From Chryseobacterium oryctis (lineage in GTDB: Bacteria; Bacteroidota; Bacteroidia; Flavobacteriales; Weeksellaceae): a stretch of DNA of 64,000 nt. Shown here one piece after another: positions 51,735 to 59,977 of this stretch. The number at the start of each line of letters is the position of its first letter. The first letter of the stretch is position 1. The DNA lies in NCBI RefSeq assembly GCF_025971925.1, contig NZ_JAPDHV010000003.1, forward strand, positions 124,001 through 188,000, in the 5' to 3' direction. The position numbers and the translations under genes were made by a program. Below the pieces are notes generated by a model. That model did not search any database and was not told where the DNA came from. It worked only from the letters and a program-made list of their open reading frames with translations.

Positions 51735-53513
51735 ATGACAATCAAAAGATTATTTGATATACCTCACTATGCTTTAGAAAAGTATCCAAAAGCGGATATG
51801 TTTGTGACCAAATATCAGGGTGAATGGAAAAAAACCTCCACACAAGAATTTATAAATCAAGGAAATAAAATATCAAGAGGTTTATTAAAACTTGGAATAA
51901 AACCAGGTGACAAAATTGCTTTAATCACTAGTAATTCCCGTACCGAATGGGCAATTATGGACTTGGGATTATCTCAAATAGGCGTAGTTTCAGTACCTGT
52001 TTATCCTACTATTTCTTCTGAAGATTATGAATTTATATTTAATAATGCAGAAATCCAGTATTGTTTTGTTTCAGATAAAGAACTTTTAGACAAAGTAATG
52101 AAAGTAAAGCATAATATCCCTTCTCTGCAAGGAATCTTTACTTTTGATAATGTAAGCGGAGCTGCAAACTGGAAAGAAATTCTTGATTTAGGTGAAGATG
52201 ATTCTACCCAAATTGAGGTTGAAGATTTATCTAAAGCTATCAATACTGAAGATTTAGCAACAATTATTTATACATCAGGAACTACCGGAAAACCTAAAGG
52301 TGTTATGCTAAGTCATAATAACATTGTTTCTAATGTATTGGGTTCTATGCCAAGAATTCCTAAAGTAAAAAGTTTGGATTATAAAGATTCTAAGGCACTA
52401 AGTTTCCTTCCTATATGTCATATTTTTGAAAGAATGTTATTCTATCTTTATCAGTATAATGGTTTCTCAATTTATTTTGCCGAAAGCATAGATAAAATGG
52501 GAGAAAATATAAAGGAAGTAAAGCCTCATTACATGACTGTTGTTCCTAGATTAGTAGAAAAAGTTTATGATAAAATCTACAATACAGGAGCTTCTGCAGG
52601 CGGTTTAAAATCAAAAATATTCTTCTGGGCTCTGAATCTTATTACCAAAAAGACAAAAGTTTCAAAACCATCAGGGTTACAAGAAATTCTTGCGGACAAA
52701 CTGGTTTTCAGAAAATGGAGAGAAGGTTTAGGAGGAGAAATTATCACTTTAGTTTCTGGTTCTGCTGCATTATCTCCAAGATTAAATTTAATTTTCCAAA
52801 ATGCAGGAATTCCTATTTTGGAAGGTTATGGTTTAACAGAAACTTCCCCGGTTATTTCAGTAAACAGTTTTGAGAAAATGAGAGTCGGAACAGTTGGTCA
52901 TCCACTGGATAATCTTCATGTAAAAATACAGGAAGACGGAGAAATTACCGTAAAAGGGCCTTCTATTTTCAAAGGTTATTTTAAAAATGATGAAATGACT
53001 AAAGAAGCCTTTACAGAAGACGGATATTTCAGAACAGGAGATATAGGACATATCGACAGCGACGGCTTTTTACAAATTACTGACCGTAAGAAGGAAATGT
53101 TTAAAACTTCCGGAGGAAAGTATGTTGCTCCTCAGACTATTGAAAATTTAGCAAAAGCCTCAAAATTCATTGAACAAATAATGGTAGTAGGTGACGGAGA
53201 AAAAATGCCTTGCGCCTTGGTACAACCTGATTTTGAATTTGCAAAGAATTGGGCAGCGAGAAACAATCTAAACATTGGTTCTACACCTGCAGAAATTGCC
53301 AACAGCAAAGAACTGAAGGAAAGAATTGAGAAAGAAATCAATAAAATCAACGAAAATCTTGGAAACTGGGAAAAAATCAAAAAAATTGAATTAACCCCTG
53401 AAGTATGGAGTATTGATTCTGGTCTTTTGACACCTACTTTAAAGTTGAAAAGAAAAATAATAAAAGAGAAATTTATCAATTTGTACAATAAAATGTACGA
53501 ACATAACCAATAA
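51735..53513 (+). CDS. AMP-dependent long-chain acyl-CoA synthetase
   Basis: The protein has 592 residues. The adenylate-forming signature is YTSGTTGKPKGVMLSH at about residue 178. GYGLTETSPVIS is motif A5, GYFRTGDIGHIDSDGFLQITDRKKEMFKTSGGKYV is A7/A8, and a C-terminal lysine region (LTPTLKLKRKII) is the A10 lysine. The length and the FadD15-like PICHIFERML segment mark a long-chain fatty acyl-CoA synthetase. It lies beside, and divergent from, an acyl-CoA dehydrogenase, so the pair probably serves fatty acid use. A TATATTTA near-match -7 box is about 30 bases upstream. Confidence 0.94.
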   Translation: MTIKRLFDIPHYALEKYPKADMFVTKYQGEWKKTSTQEFINQGNKISRGLLKLGIKPGDKIALITSNSRTEWAIMDLGLSQIGVVSVPVYPTISSEDYEFIFNNAEIQYCFVSDKELLDKVMKVKHNIPSLQGIFTFDNVSGAANWKEILDLGEDDSTQIEVEDLSKAINTEDLATIIYTSGTTGKPKGVMLSHNNIVSNVLGSMPRIPKVKSLDYKDSKALSFLPICHIFERMLFYLYQYNGFSIYFAESIDKMGENIKEVKPHYMTVVPRLVEKVYDKIYNTGASAGGLKSKIFFWALNLITKKTKVSKPSGLQEILADKLVFRKWREGLGGEIITLVSGSAALSPRLNLIFQNAGIPILEGYGLTETSPVISVNSFEKMRVGTVGHPLDNLHVKIQEDGEITVKGPSIFKGYFKNDEMTKEAFTEDGYFRTGDIGHIDSDGFLQITDRKKEMFKTSGGKYVAPQTIENLAKASKFIEQIMVVGDGEKMPCALVQPDFEFAKNWAARNNLNIGSTPAEIANSKELKERIEKEINKINENLGNWEKIKKIELTPEVWSIDSGLLTPTLKLKRKIIKEKFINLYNKMYEHNQ

Positions 53514-53518
53514 AAATC

Positions 53519-53552
53519 AAACCGTTCCCAATAAAAAGGAGCGGTTTTTTTT
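53519..53552 (+). terminator. Terminator of the acyl-CoA synthetase gene
   Basis: AAACCGTTCC pairs with GGAGCGGTTT (one G-U wobble) around a 9-base loop, followed by T residues, 6 bases after the stop. Confidence 0.88.
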
Positions 53553-53589
53553 ATTGTTTGAGTCACTAAATTTATTCTCTCAAAACAAA

Positions 53590-53619
53590 AAAAGCTGTTT
53601 CAAATTTGAAACAGCTTTT
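53590..53619 (-). terminator. Terminator of the coiled-coil protein gene
   Basis: This perfect 30-base palindrome (AAAAGCTGTTTCAAA and complement) has a T7 tail on the minus strand. Confidence 0.85.
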
Positions 53620-53639
53620 GTATTATCTAAAATGAATTA

Positions 53640-54416
53640 TTAAAACTTAATTACAGTTTTCATTCTTTCATTTTCTTCCATTACCAATTCATCATCAACA
53701 AGAATTTTTCCTGAATGCTCATCAATAATAATTTTCTTTCTCTGGGCAATTTCCATTTGCTTTTGAGGCGGAATTGTAAAGAACGAACCTTTTGGTGCAC
53801 CTCTTTCTAATCCTACTACAGCAAGACCATTTGGTGAGTTTGTTCTGATTCTGTTATAAGAAGCCAATAATCTCTCATCAATTTTAGCTGCATATTGCGC
53901 AGATTGACCTAGTAAATACTCTTCTTCTTTCTGAGTTTCAGAAATAAGACCATCCAATTCTTCTTTCTTGAATTTTAAATGTTTCTTAAGATCATCAATC
54001 TTAGTATTAAGCTCTGCTAAAGTTTCATTTTTATGAGCGATTTTAGCTCCAAACTCCTTAATTCTTTTTTCAGCAAGCTGAATTTCAAGATCCTGATATT
54101 CAATTTCTTTCCCTAAAGCTTCAAACTCTTTATTGTTTCTTACATTATCCTGTTGAGACTTGTATTTTTCAATTAAAGACTTTGCATGGTTTATTACTTC
54201 ATGCTTTGTTTTTATTTGATCGTCCTGATCTTTAATATCAGCATGAAACTTTTCAGCTCTCTTTTCAAGCCCTTCAATCTCAATTTCAAGATCTTCAACT
54301 TCGATTGGCAACTCTCCTCTTGTATTTCGGATTTCATCCAATCTAGAATCAATGATCTGTAAATCGTATAAAGCTCTTAATTTCTCTTCAACTGAAATAT
54401 CGGTGGTTTTTGCCAT
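53640..54416 (-). CDS. CT398/zf-RING_7-type coiled-coil protein lacking the zinc cysteines
   Basis: The protein has 258 residues. Residues ~10-180 form a long antiparallel coiled coil (LRALYDLQIIDSRLDEIRNTRGELP ... QDNVRNNKEFEALGKEIEYQDLEIQLAEKRIKEF). The C-terminal region aligns with the zinc ribbon of this family (IPPQKQMEIAQRKKIIIDEHSGKILVDDEL). The usual CxxC pairs (CGGC... and C.YCGRIL) are replaced: GSFF and DEHSGK stand in their place, so zinc cannot be bound in the normal way. The family is often next to nif3, as here (2-base gap), but its function is unknown. Confidence 0.88.
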   Translation of the reverse strand: MAKTTDISVEEKLRALYDLQIIDSRLDEIRNTRGELPIEVEDLEIEIEGLEKRAEKFHADIKDQDDQIKTKHEVINHAKSLIEKYKSQQDNVRNNKEFEALGKEIEYQDLEIQLAEKRIKEFGAKIAHKNETLAELNTKIDDLKKHLKFKKEELDGLISETQKEEEYLLGQSAQYAAKIDERLLASYNRIRTNSPNGLAVVGLERGAPKGSFFTIPPQKQMEIAQRKKIIIDEHSGKILVDDELVMEENERMKTVIKF

Positions 54417-54418
54417 AT

Positions 54419-55516
54419 TTAAATGAAATAATTTACGGGGTTGGTTTTCTCAATAGATTTTGAGATTGCAAATGTACTAAATTTTTGTGATAAAATTTCA
54501 AATAATTGTTGAGTTACAAATTGTTCCGATTCATAATGTCCGATATCACAAATCAACATTTTAGATTCTGCTAAAAAATAATCGTGATATTTAATATCTC
54601 CCGTAAGGTAAGCATCACATTTTTTAGCTAAAGCAGATTTTATTCCGGTCGCTCCAGAGCCTCCTAAAACCCCTACTCTTTTTATTTTTTTACCTGTAAA
54701 ATCAGAATGTTTAATAATTTCAAGATTAAATTTTTCTTTTACAAAATGTAAAAAATCTTTCTCATCCATTTCTTCTTCAAATTCACCATACATTCCCAAA
54801 CCTGAATGATGATTCTCATTGTCTAAACTGTAAATCTGATAAGCAACCTCTTCATAAGGATGCGCAGACTTCATTGCAGAAATTATCTTACCTTGTTTAA
54901 AATCTTCAAAAATCACAGAAATCATATCTTCATCTGCATTTTCTCTGATATTTTGCTGCCCTGAAAAGGGATTAGAACCCTCAATCGGTCTAAAACTTCC
55001 GTTTCCGTTAATTGTAAAACTACACTCATCATAAAATCCGATATTTCCCGCCCCAGCCTCAAACAATGCATTTTTTACCTTTTCAGAGTAATCTTTGGGG
55101 ACGAAAACCGTCAATTGCTTTAAATTATTTTTTTTAGGCTGAAGAATTTTCAGATTTTTCAATCCTAACTGATTGCAAATACCTTGATTTACACCAAAAA
55201 AATCATTATCCCAAGCTGTATGAATAGCATAAATAGCGATTTTATTTTCAATTGCTTTTAAAATAGCTCTTTCTACATAGTTTTTCCCCGTTAAAGATTT
55301 TAACCCAGAAAAAATAATAGGATGAAAACAAACTATTAAATTGCAATTCTTTTCAACAGCCTCATCTACAACATTTTCCAATGCGTCATGACAGACCAAA
55401 ATCCCGCTTACATCCCGAGTCGGAACTCCGCACAATAAACCAACATTATCAAAATCTTCTGCCTGATTTATCTTTATTCTTTCTTCAATTTTTGCAATTA
55501 CTTTTCTTAGCTCCAT
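54419..55516 (-). CDS. Nif3-like dinuclear metal centre hexameric protein
   Basis: The protein has 365 residues, the longer form with an inserted PII-like domain (~125-230). Metal ligands are in the first half (VCHDAL, FHPIIFSGLKS and HTAWDNDFFGVN) and last part (DIKYHDYF and DIGHYESEQFV). The family forms a toroid of two trimers and has been linked to GTP cyclohydrolase I type 2-like activity, but the role is unsettled. It starts a two-gene operon with the coiled-coil protein. Confidence 0.93.
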   Translation of the reverse strand: MELRKVIAKIEERIKINQAEDFDNVGLLCGVPTRDVSGILVCHDALENVVDEAVEKNCNLIVCFHPIIFSGLKSLTGKNYVERAILKAIENKIAIYAIHTAWDNDFFGVNQGICNQLGLKNLKILQPKKNNLKQLTVFVPKDYSEKVKNALFEAGAGNIGFYDECSFTINGNGSFRPIEGSNPFSGQQNIRENADEDMISVIFEDFKQGKIISAMKSAHPYEEVAYQIYSLDNENHHSGLGMYGEFEEEMDEKDFLHFVKEKFNLEIIKHSDFTGKKIKRVGVLGGSGATGIKSALAKKCDAYLTGDIKYHDYFLAESKMLICDIGHYESEQFVTQQLFEILSQKFSTFAISKSIEKTNPVNYFI

Positions 55517-55587
55517 TCAATAATTTTTATCTGCTTAACGAAGATATTACTTTTAATAAAAATGATGAAAAATTTCTCCATAAAAAA

Positions 55588-55613
55588 GAACCAGTCCGTA
55601 TAGGGGCTGATTC
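55588..55613 (-). terminator. Terminator of the exported protein gene at 55641
   Basis: On the minus strand GAATCAGCC and GACTGGTTC pair (one mismatch, one wobble), followed by six T. Confidence 0.65.
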
Positions 55614-55640
55614 TCATGAAAATGTAATTAAAGTTTTTTT

Positions 55641-56489
55641 TTAATCTTTAAATAAGGAAACTCTGGTGAAAGAATCCACAGTTACGTTACATGCAACATC
55701 AGCTTGCAAAAACAATTGATACCCCCTTCCCGCAGGTATACTTTCATTATCTGCAATAGTATAGAAATAGAATGTCAGAACATTCCCTACACCACTCGAA
55801 CCACTCGGCAATAGCTGAACAGCACTAATTTCAAAACCTGAATCCGGATTTCTAAGCGTCGCCTTTACAGAACCTGAAGAGTTAGAACTAGGTAAAACAT
55901 TTGTTATTAACCTCCATAAATGCACCTGTCCTAAAATTAAATTTTCCTTCCACTTTCCTGTTGCTTCATCATAGATATTACTTGTTACCCCAGGAAAAGG
56001 CACTGTTGTTTCAGGCCAACTCGTAGTAGGGTTACTAGCAAAAACCAATGGCGTAGAATAGAGAACCTGCTGCCTTGGTCCGTAAGTATTTCCTGCTGAA
56101 TTTAAATTTAAGCTAGGTTTCACATTTGCGTTTCCAGAATTCACTTTGACAACACCGTCATTACCAGCCTGAGAAGATGTGGGAACAAACAGCTGCCTCC
56201 AAAGAGAGCCATCCCAATACTGGAAATTATTAGATGTTGTATTGAAAAAAAGTGTTCCAGTAACAAGATTAGGGTTCACAACCCCTGCAGGTGGTACTGT
56301 AGATTCATCATTATCTGCCAGATACATATCTCTTTCAGCATCTGTAAGACGTGGAATCAGAATTCCTTTCTGATTAGAATTAATATCGAGTACTGTCGCT
56401 TTATTTGGCGTAACAGTATTTATCCCAACTTGACCATAACAGAGACAAATTAAGGCAGTTGAGAAAATCAAGTAAATAGCTTTTCTCAT
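55641..56489 (-). CDS. Exported protein with GINT...LDI surface-protein N-terminus
   Basis: The protein has 282 residues. A signal peptide (MRKAIYLIFSTALICLCYGQ) is followed by VGINTVTPNKATVLDINSNQKGILIPRLTDAERD. This opening is shared by many Bacteroidota surface proteins, reminiscent of phage tail fibre proteins (LDI..., then FFNTTSNNFQYWDGSLWRQLF). A beta-sandwich-like region (~125-282) follows without known motifs. No T9SS sorting domain is present. Probably a surface or fibre-like protein; role unknown. Confidence 0.75.
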   Translation of the reverse strand: MRKAIYLIFSTALICLCYGQVGINTVTPNKATVLDINSNQKGILIPRLTDAERDMYLADNDESTVPPAGVVNPNLVTGTLFFNTTSNNFQYWDGSLWRQLFVPTSSQAGNDGVVKVNSGNANVKPSLNLNSAGNTYGPRQQVLYSTPLVFASNPTTSWPETTVPFPGVTSNIYDEATGKWKENLILGQVHLWRLITNVLPSSNSSGSVKATLRNPDSGFEISAVQLLPSGSSGVGNVLTFYFYTIADNESIPAGRGYQLFLQADVACNVTVDSFTRVSLFKD

Positions 56490-56738
56490 GGTAATATTAG
56501 TTTTTCATTATAAAAGTACAACTTTTTTTAATAAAAAAGTAGAAAAATGTGTTTTTTTTCTACTTTTTTATCATTTCAACATAAATCACAAACATTTGAT
56601 TAGTAGATAATTATATAAAACAAGTCCAACATTAGTGATTAATAAAATTACATTTATTTCACAAAAGTGCATACACATTATATTCATTTAAAATCATGTA
56701 CAAAAAAAAACATACCTTAGTGGCCAAAATAAGCTCAA

Positions 56739-57566
56739 ATGGAAAGAGAACACAACCTTATCCCCGAAGACTCATTTTGGAAAAAATATTTATACAGAAT
56801 TATTTACCGTTCAGATACCAAGCTCGGAAAATTATTCGATATCATTCTTTTATCGCTCATTCTTATGAGTACTTTCATTATTATGATGGAAAGTGTTCCT
56901 AAGCTTGACAAAAGATTCCATATCACATTCTTTGTTTTAGAATGGATTATTTCACTGTTTTTTACAGCAGAATATTTTTCAAGAATAGCAGTTGTAAAAA
57001 ATAAAAGACATTATATATTCAGTTTTTTTGGTATTATTGATTTTTTAGCATTAATTCCTTTTTATTTAAGTTTGTTTTTTCCGATAACAAAATACTTTTT
57101 GATATTCAGAATGTTAAGAATGTTGAGAATCTTTAGAATTTTCAATCTTTTAGACTTCATGAATGATGGCTATCTTCTTGTAAGGGCATTGAAAAACAGT
57201 TCTCGAAAAATTTATATTTTTCTTTTATTTTTAATTATATTCTCAGTGATTGTTGGTTCACTAATGTTCATGGTTGAAGGAGGAAGAGAAGGCTTTGAAA
57301 CAATTCCACAAGCAATTTACTGGGCTGTGGTGACCGTAACAACGGTTGGCTACGGAGATGTTTCACCAATTACCCCTACAGGTAAATTTTTTGCTGTTGT
57401 TTTGATGTTGGCTGGTTATTCAATTATTGCTGTTCCGACAGGTATTGTAACTGCCGAAATGCGTAATAAAAGACAAAATTTAGAAAAAGTCTGCGATCGA
57501 TGCGGAAATGAAGATATTGACGATGACGCAAGATATTGTAAACAATGTGGCAAGAAATTAGCTTAA
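56739..57566 (+). CDS. Voltage-gated-type potassium channel with C-terminal zinc ribbon
   Basis: The protein has 275 residues. There are six membrane helices: S1 (~34-55), S2 (~65-87), S3, an S4-like segment with regularly spaced arginines (FRMLRMLRIFRIFNLLDF), S5 (~140-160), a pore loop with the selectivity filter TVTTVGYGDVSP, and S6 (~205-225). The C-terminus is CDRCGNEDIDDDARYCKQCGKK, a double CxxC zinc ribbon instead of an RCK domain. It should form a tetrameric K+ channel in the inner membrane, with redox or metal input through the ribbon as a guess. The ATG at 56739 starts 36 bases inside an overlapping out-of-frame ORF that is ignored. Confidence 0.9.
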   Translation: MEREHNLIPEDSFWKKYLYRIIYRSDTKLGKLFDIILLSLILMSTFIIMMESVPKLDKRFHITFFVLEWIISLFFTAEYFSRIAVVKNKRHYIFSFFGIIDFLALIPFYLSLFFPITKYFLIFRMLRMLRIFRIFNLLDFMNDGYLLVRALKNSSRKIYIFLLFLIIFSVIVGSLMFMVEGGREGFETIPQAIYWAVVTVTTVGYGDVSPITPTGKFFAVVLMLAGYSIIAVPTGIVTAEMRNKRQNLEKVCDRCGNEDIDDDARYCKQCGKKLA

Positions 57567-57610
57567 TATTTTATATTAATATAAAATATTAACCCAAACA
57601 CCACAAAATC

Positions 57611-57769
57611 ATGGAACCAAAAAAGAAGAACAAACCCAACAGCTTAGTTATTATTTTATTTTCATTAATTATATTAATGATCATTATTTATTTCATATTG
57701 GTGTTATTTTTCCCAACCGTTTTTGATCTTATGAATACGGGAGATATACAACCTATTCCTGAAAAATAG
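57611..57769 (+). CDS. Small single-span membrane protein (52 aa)
   Basis: This is a 52-residue frame: a basic start (MEPKKKNKPNS), one strongly hydrophobic helix (LVIILFSLIILMIIIYFILV), then LFFPTVFDLMNTGDIQPIPEK. The topology (basic end inside) is good and the gene follows the potassium channel by 44 bases on the same strand, so it may be a small accessory subunit. That is only inference. No family recognised. Confidence 0.55.
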   Translation: MEPKKKNKPNSLVIILFSLIILMIIIYFILVLFFPTVFDLMNTGDIQPIPEK

Positions 57770-57860
57770 AGTTTAAAAAAAACAAACTTCTTGATATTTT
57801 AACTTCGCTCAATGAATTAAAAACAATTCGTGGTAATTTAATAACAACAAATTATAAACA

Positions 57861-57890
57861 AACAAAGATGGCTAATTAGCCATCTTTGTT
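57861..57890 (-). terminator. Terminator of the 649-residue T9SS protein
   Basis: This perfect 30-base palindrome (AACAAAGATGGCTAA and complement) lies 17 bases after the stop. Confidence 0.85.
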
Positions 57891-57907
57891 GTTTATTTAA
57901 AAATCAT

Positions 57908-59857
57908 TTATTTTTTTATTGCTTTAATAGTTTGTTTAGAGCCATCTGTCATATTCAAAACAACCAAATACATGCCTGATTTCAGGCTTCCTAACTGAAG
58001 AGATGACTCAGGCTTTTCAATTGCCTTAACCACTCTACCAACCATATCAACAACAGATATAGATTTTACATTTTTAACATCTGAAATATGTAAAACATCT
58101 TCGAAAGGATTCGGATAAGCTTTAATATCATTTTTTTCAACTTTCACATCAGAAGTACCCAATGTTCCTTTTGAAATATTAATTGTAAATGAACCCTCCA
58201 TTTGATCATCCCAAGAGCTATAATGTCCCACGTTTACATAATATGTATTTCCGTTCAGTGTAGGGATAGAAATAGATTCACTACCTCCCTCTCCTTCATT
58301 GTCAACAGTATCTTCACAAGATAACGCAGAACACGTTCCGCTAAATACTCCAATTTGAGGATCAAAATCGCTTCCAGCCGGCATAGTTATCGAAATATTA
58401 AATGTATCACCATCTCCTATAAATTTAAACCAAGTACCATCATTCATCCCATTATTACAAGCCAATAACATTCCTGAATTATTAGTAGCACCTCCTCCAT
58501 CATTCTGTACATAAATATAAGGGAAACTTGTTGCTGTAATTGCATTAATACATTCATCATTAGCCGGCGGCGGCGGAATTGTACCTATACAAATATCAAA
58601 ACTCTGATTACTTCCTGAACTATAATAGCTATATACTCTTACATAATAAGTCTGTCCAACAGTAAGCCCTGAAACTGTTGCAGAATTATCATCAGAACAT
58701 AAAACACTTGATAAAGAACTACAACCTCCTTCTAAAACCTGGAAATAGATATCATCATCGTATGTATCTGTTCCCACTGCCTGAACATTCAATAAAGAAA
58801 TTCTATGAGAAGTTGCTGTAGCAACAAATTTAAACCAAACATCATCATCAGAATTACCATAACACGGGGCAGGAGCAATACCAGAATCTGTCGCTCCCAA
58901 AGTATAAGAAGAATATACAAAACCACAGTTTAAATCAGGATTTACCGTAAGTGTAATAGCGTTTGAACATTCGTCATTTGCAGGTGCCGGAGGAACAGTT
59001 GTAAATATTGATTCATTACATCCTGTAGACTCTCCTCCTGAACCCACTGAAACAACTTTAACATAATAAGTTGTATTAGGAGAAAGCGTTGCAGAAGGCG
59101 TATAACTATTCGTAGTAACAGAAACCTGATTAGCCACATCAGTTCCTCCCGAAGTAGTACCTATAGAAATTTTATAACTTGAGGCACCAGAAATATTCGG
59201 CCAGGAAATACTTGTATTTAAAGGTACAAAATTCGCATTATTTGCCGGAGATAATATCGTAGGACAAGCAGGAATTGTACTTGGTACCAAGCCTTCAAAA
59301 GTAATAACAGATTTATAATCTACTAAATTTACTGAGGATGTAGGAGGATTATTAGGCTCTGGATTTGTATTATCATTTTTATAATAAATCGTTGAATTTT
59401 GAGAACCACTGTAAACATACATCGCTTCGTCAGAATCATTAAAATCATATCCTGGAGCATTTTCGTCTGCAGCTATGATCAAGTTTGAAACATTATCATA
59501 AGAAAAAGGTGTAGGGAAAGTTATTGATACCACACCGTTAACAGCACTCACTGTACCAGAAAACACCTGAGTCATTTGAGAAGTTGGAACCCAATCTGAA
59601 CTTGATGAAAACTCAGTTTTATTAGTATGGCCTAAATAAACAACCCATTCTGAAGAATTGCTGATGGACATTGAGGGATCTAAATAAAACTTGAGTCCCG
59701 TAATACTACCTGCTGCATTGGCATTAATTTCTTGTTTTGTGTAAATCTGCTGAACATACGAATATCCGTAATATGTACTTATTGGTGCCGCACCAATATT
59801 AGTACTCCCTGCTCCCAACGTTATCTGAGCATGCAATACAACACCCAGAATCATCAT
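57908..59857 (-). CDS. T9SS type A sorting domain protein with PPC-like modules
   Basis: The protein has 649 residues. After a short hydrophobic start (MMILGVVLHAQ) come a domain of ~175 residues (ITGLKFYLDPS... VSITFPTPFSYDNVSNLIIAADENAPG), a fibronectin type III-like domain (~190-285), and two NDEC.NAIT modules of ~130 residues each (bacterial pre-peptidase-like). A type A sorting domain (DIKAYPNPFEDVLHISDVKNVKSISVVDMVGR...) ends it. The N-terminal signal lacks the usual basic MKK residues seen in its paralogue at 59978-63952, and no in-frame start lies further upstream before a stop. The signal peptide may therefore be damaged. Confidence 0.88.
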   Translation of the reverse strand: MMILGVVLHAQITLGAGSTNIGAAPISTYYGYSYVQQIYTKQEINANAAGSITGLKFYLDPSMSISNSSEWVVYLGHTNKTEFSSSSDWVPTSQMTQVFSGTVSAVNGVVSITFPTPFSYDNVSNLIIAADENAPGYDFNDSDEAMYVYSGSQNSTIYYKNDNTNPEPNNPPTSSVNLVDYKSVITFEGLVPSTIPACPTILSPANNANFVPLNTSISWPNISGASSYKISIGTTSGGTDVANQVSVTTNSYTPSATLSPNTTYYVKVVSVGSGGESTGCNESIFTTVPPAPANDECSNAITLTVNPDLNCGFVYSSYTLGATDSGIAPAPCYGNSDDDVWFKFVATATSHRISLLNVQAVGTDTYDDDIYFQVLEGGCSSLSSVLCSDDNSATVSGLTVGQTYYVRVYSYYSSGSNQSFDICIGTIPPPPANDECINAITATSFPYIYVQNDGGGATNNSGMLLACNNGMNDGTWFKFIGDGDTFNISITMPAGSDFDPQIGVFSGTCSALSCEDTVDNEGEGGSESISIPTLNGNTYYVNVGHYSSWDDQMEGSFTINISKGTLGTSDVKVEKNDIKAYPNPFEDVLHISDVKNVKSISVVDMVGRVVKAIEKPESSLQLGSLKSGMYLVVLNMTDGSKQTIKAIKK

Positions 59858-59925
59858 TAAATTACCAATTTAGTAATATTTAAACAAATAACATAGATAT
59901 AAGTTAATTTTTACAACAAAAAAAA

Positions 59926-59951
59926 TGAGACTATCTTAAAAGATAGCCTCA
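59926..59951 (-). terminator. Terminator of the 1324-residue T9SS protein
   Basis: TGAGACTATCTT/AAGATAGCCTCA (one mismatch) is followed by an uninterrupted T run on the minus strand. Confidence 0.8.
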
Positions 59952-59977
59952 AATTCAAAGTATTTAATTAATAATAC

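Noticed and set aside
53132-53566. Antisense reading frame of 144 codons in the acyl-CoA synthetase
   Set aside because: It mirrors a strongly conserved enzyme gene and has no start context or recognisable domain.
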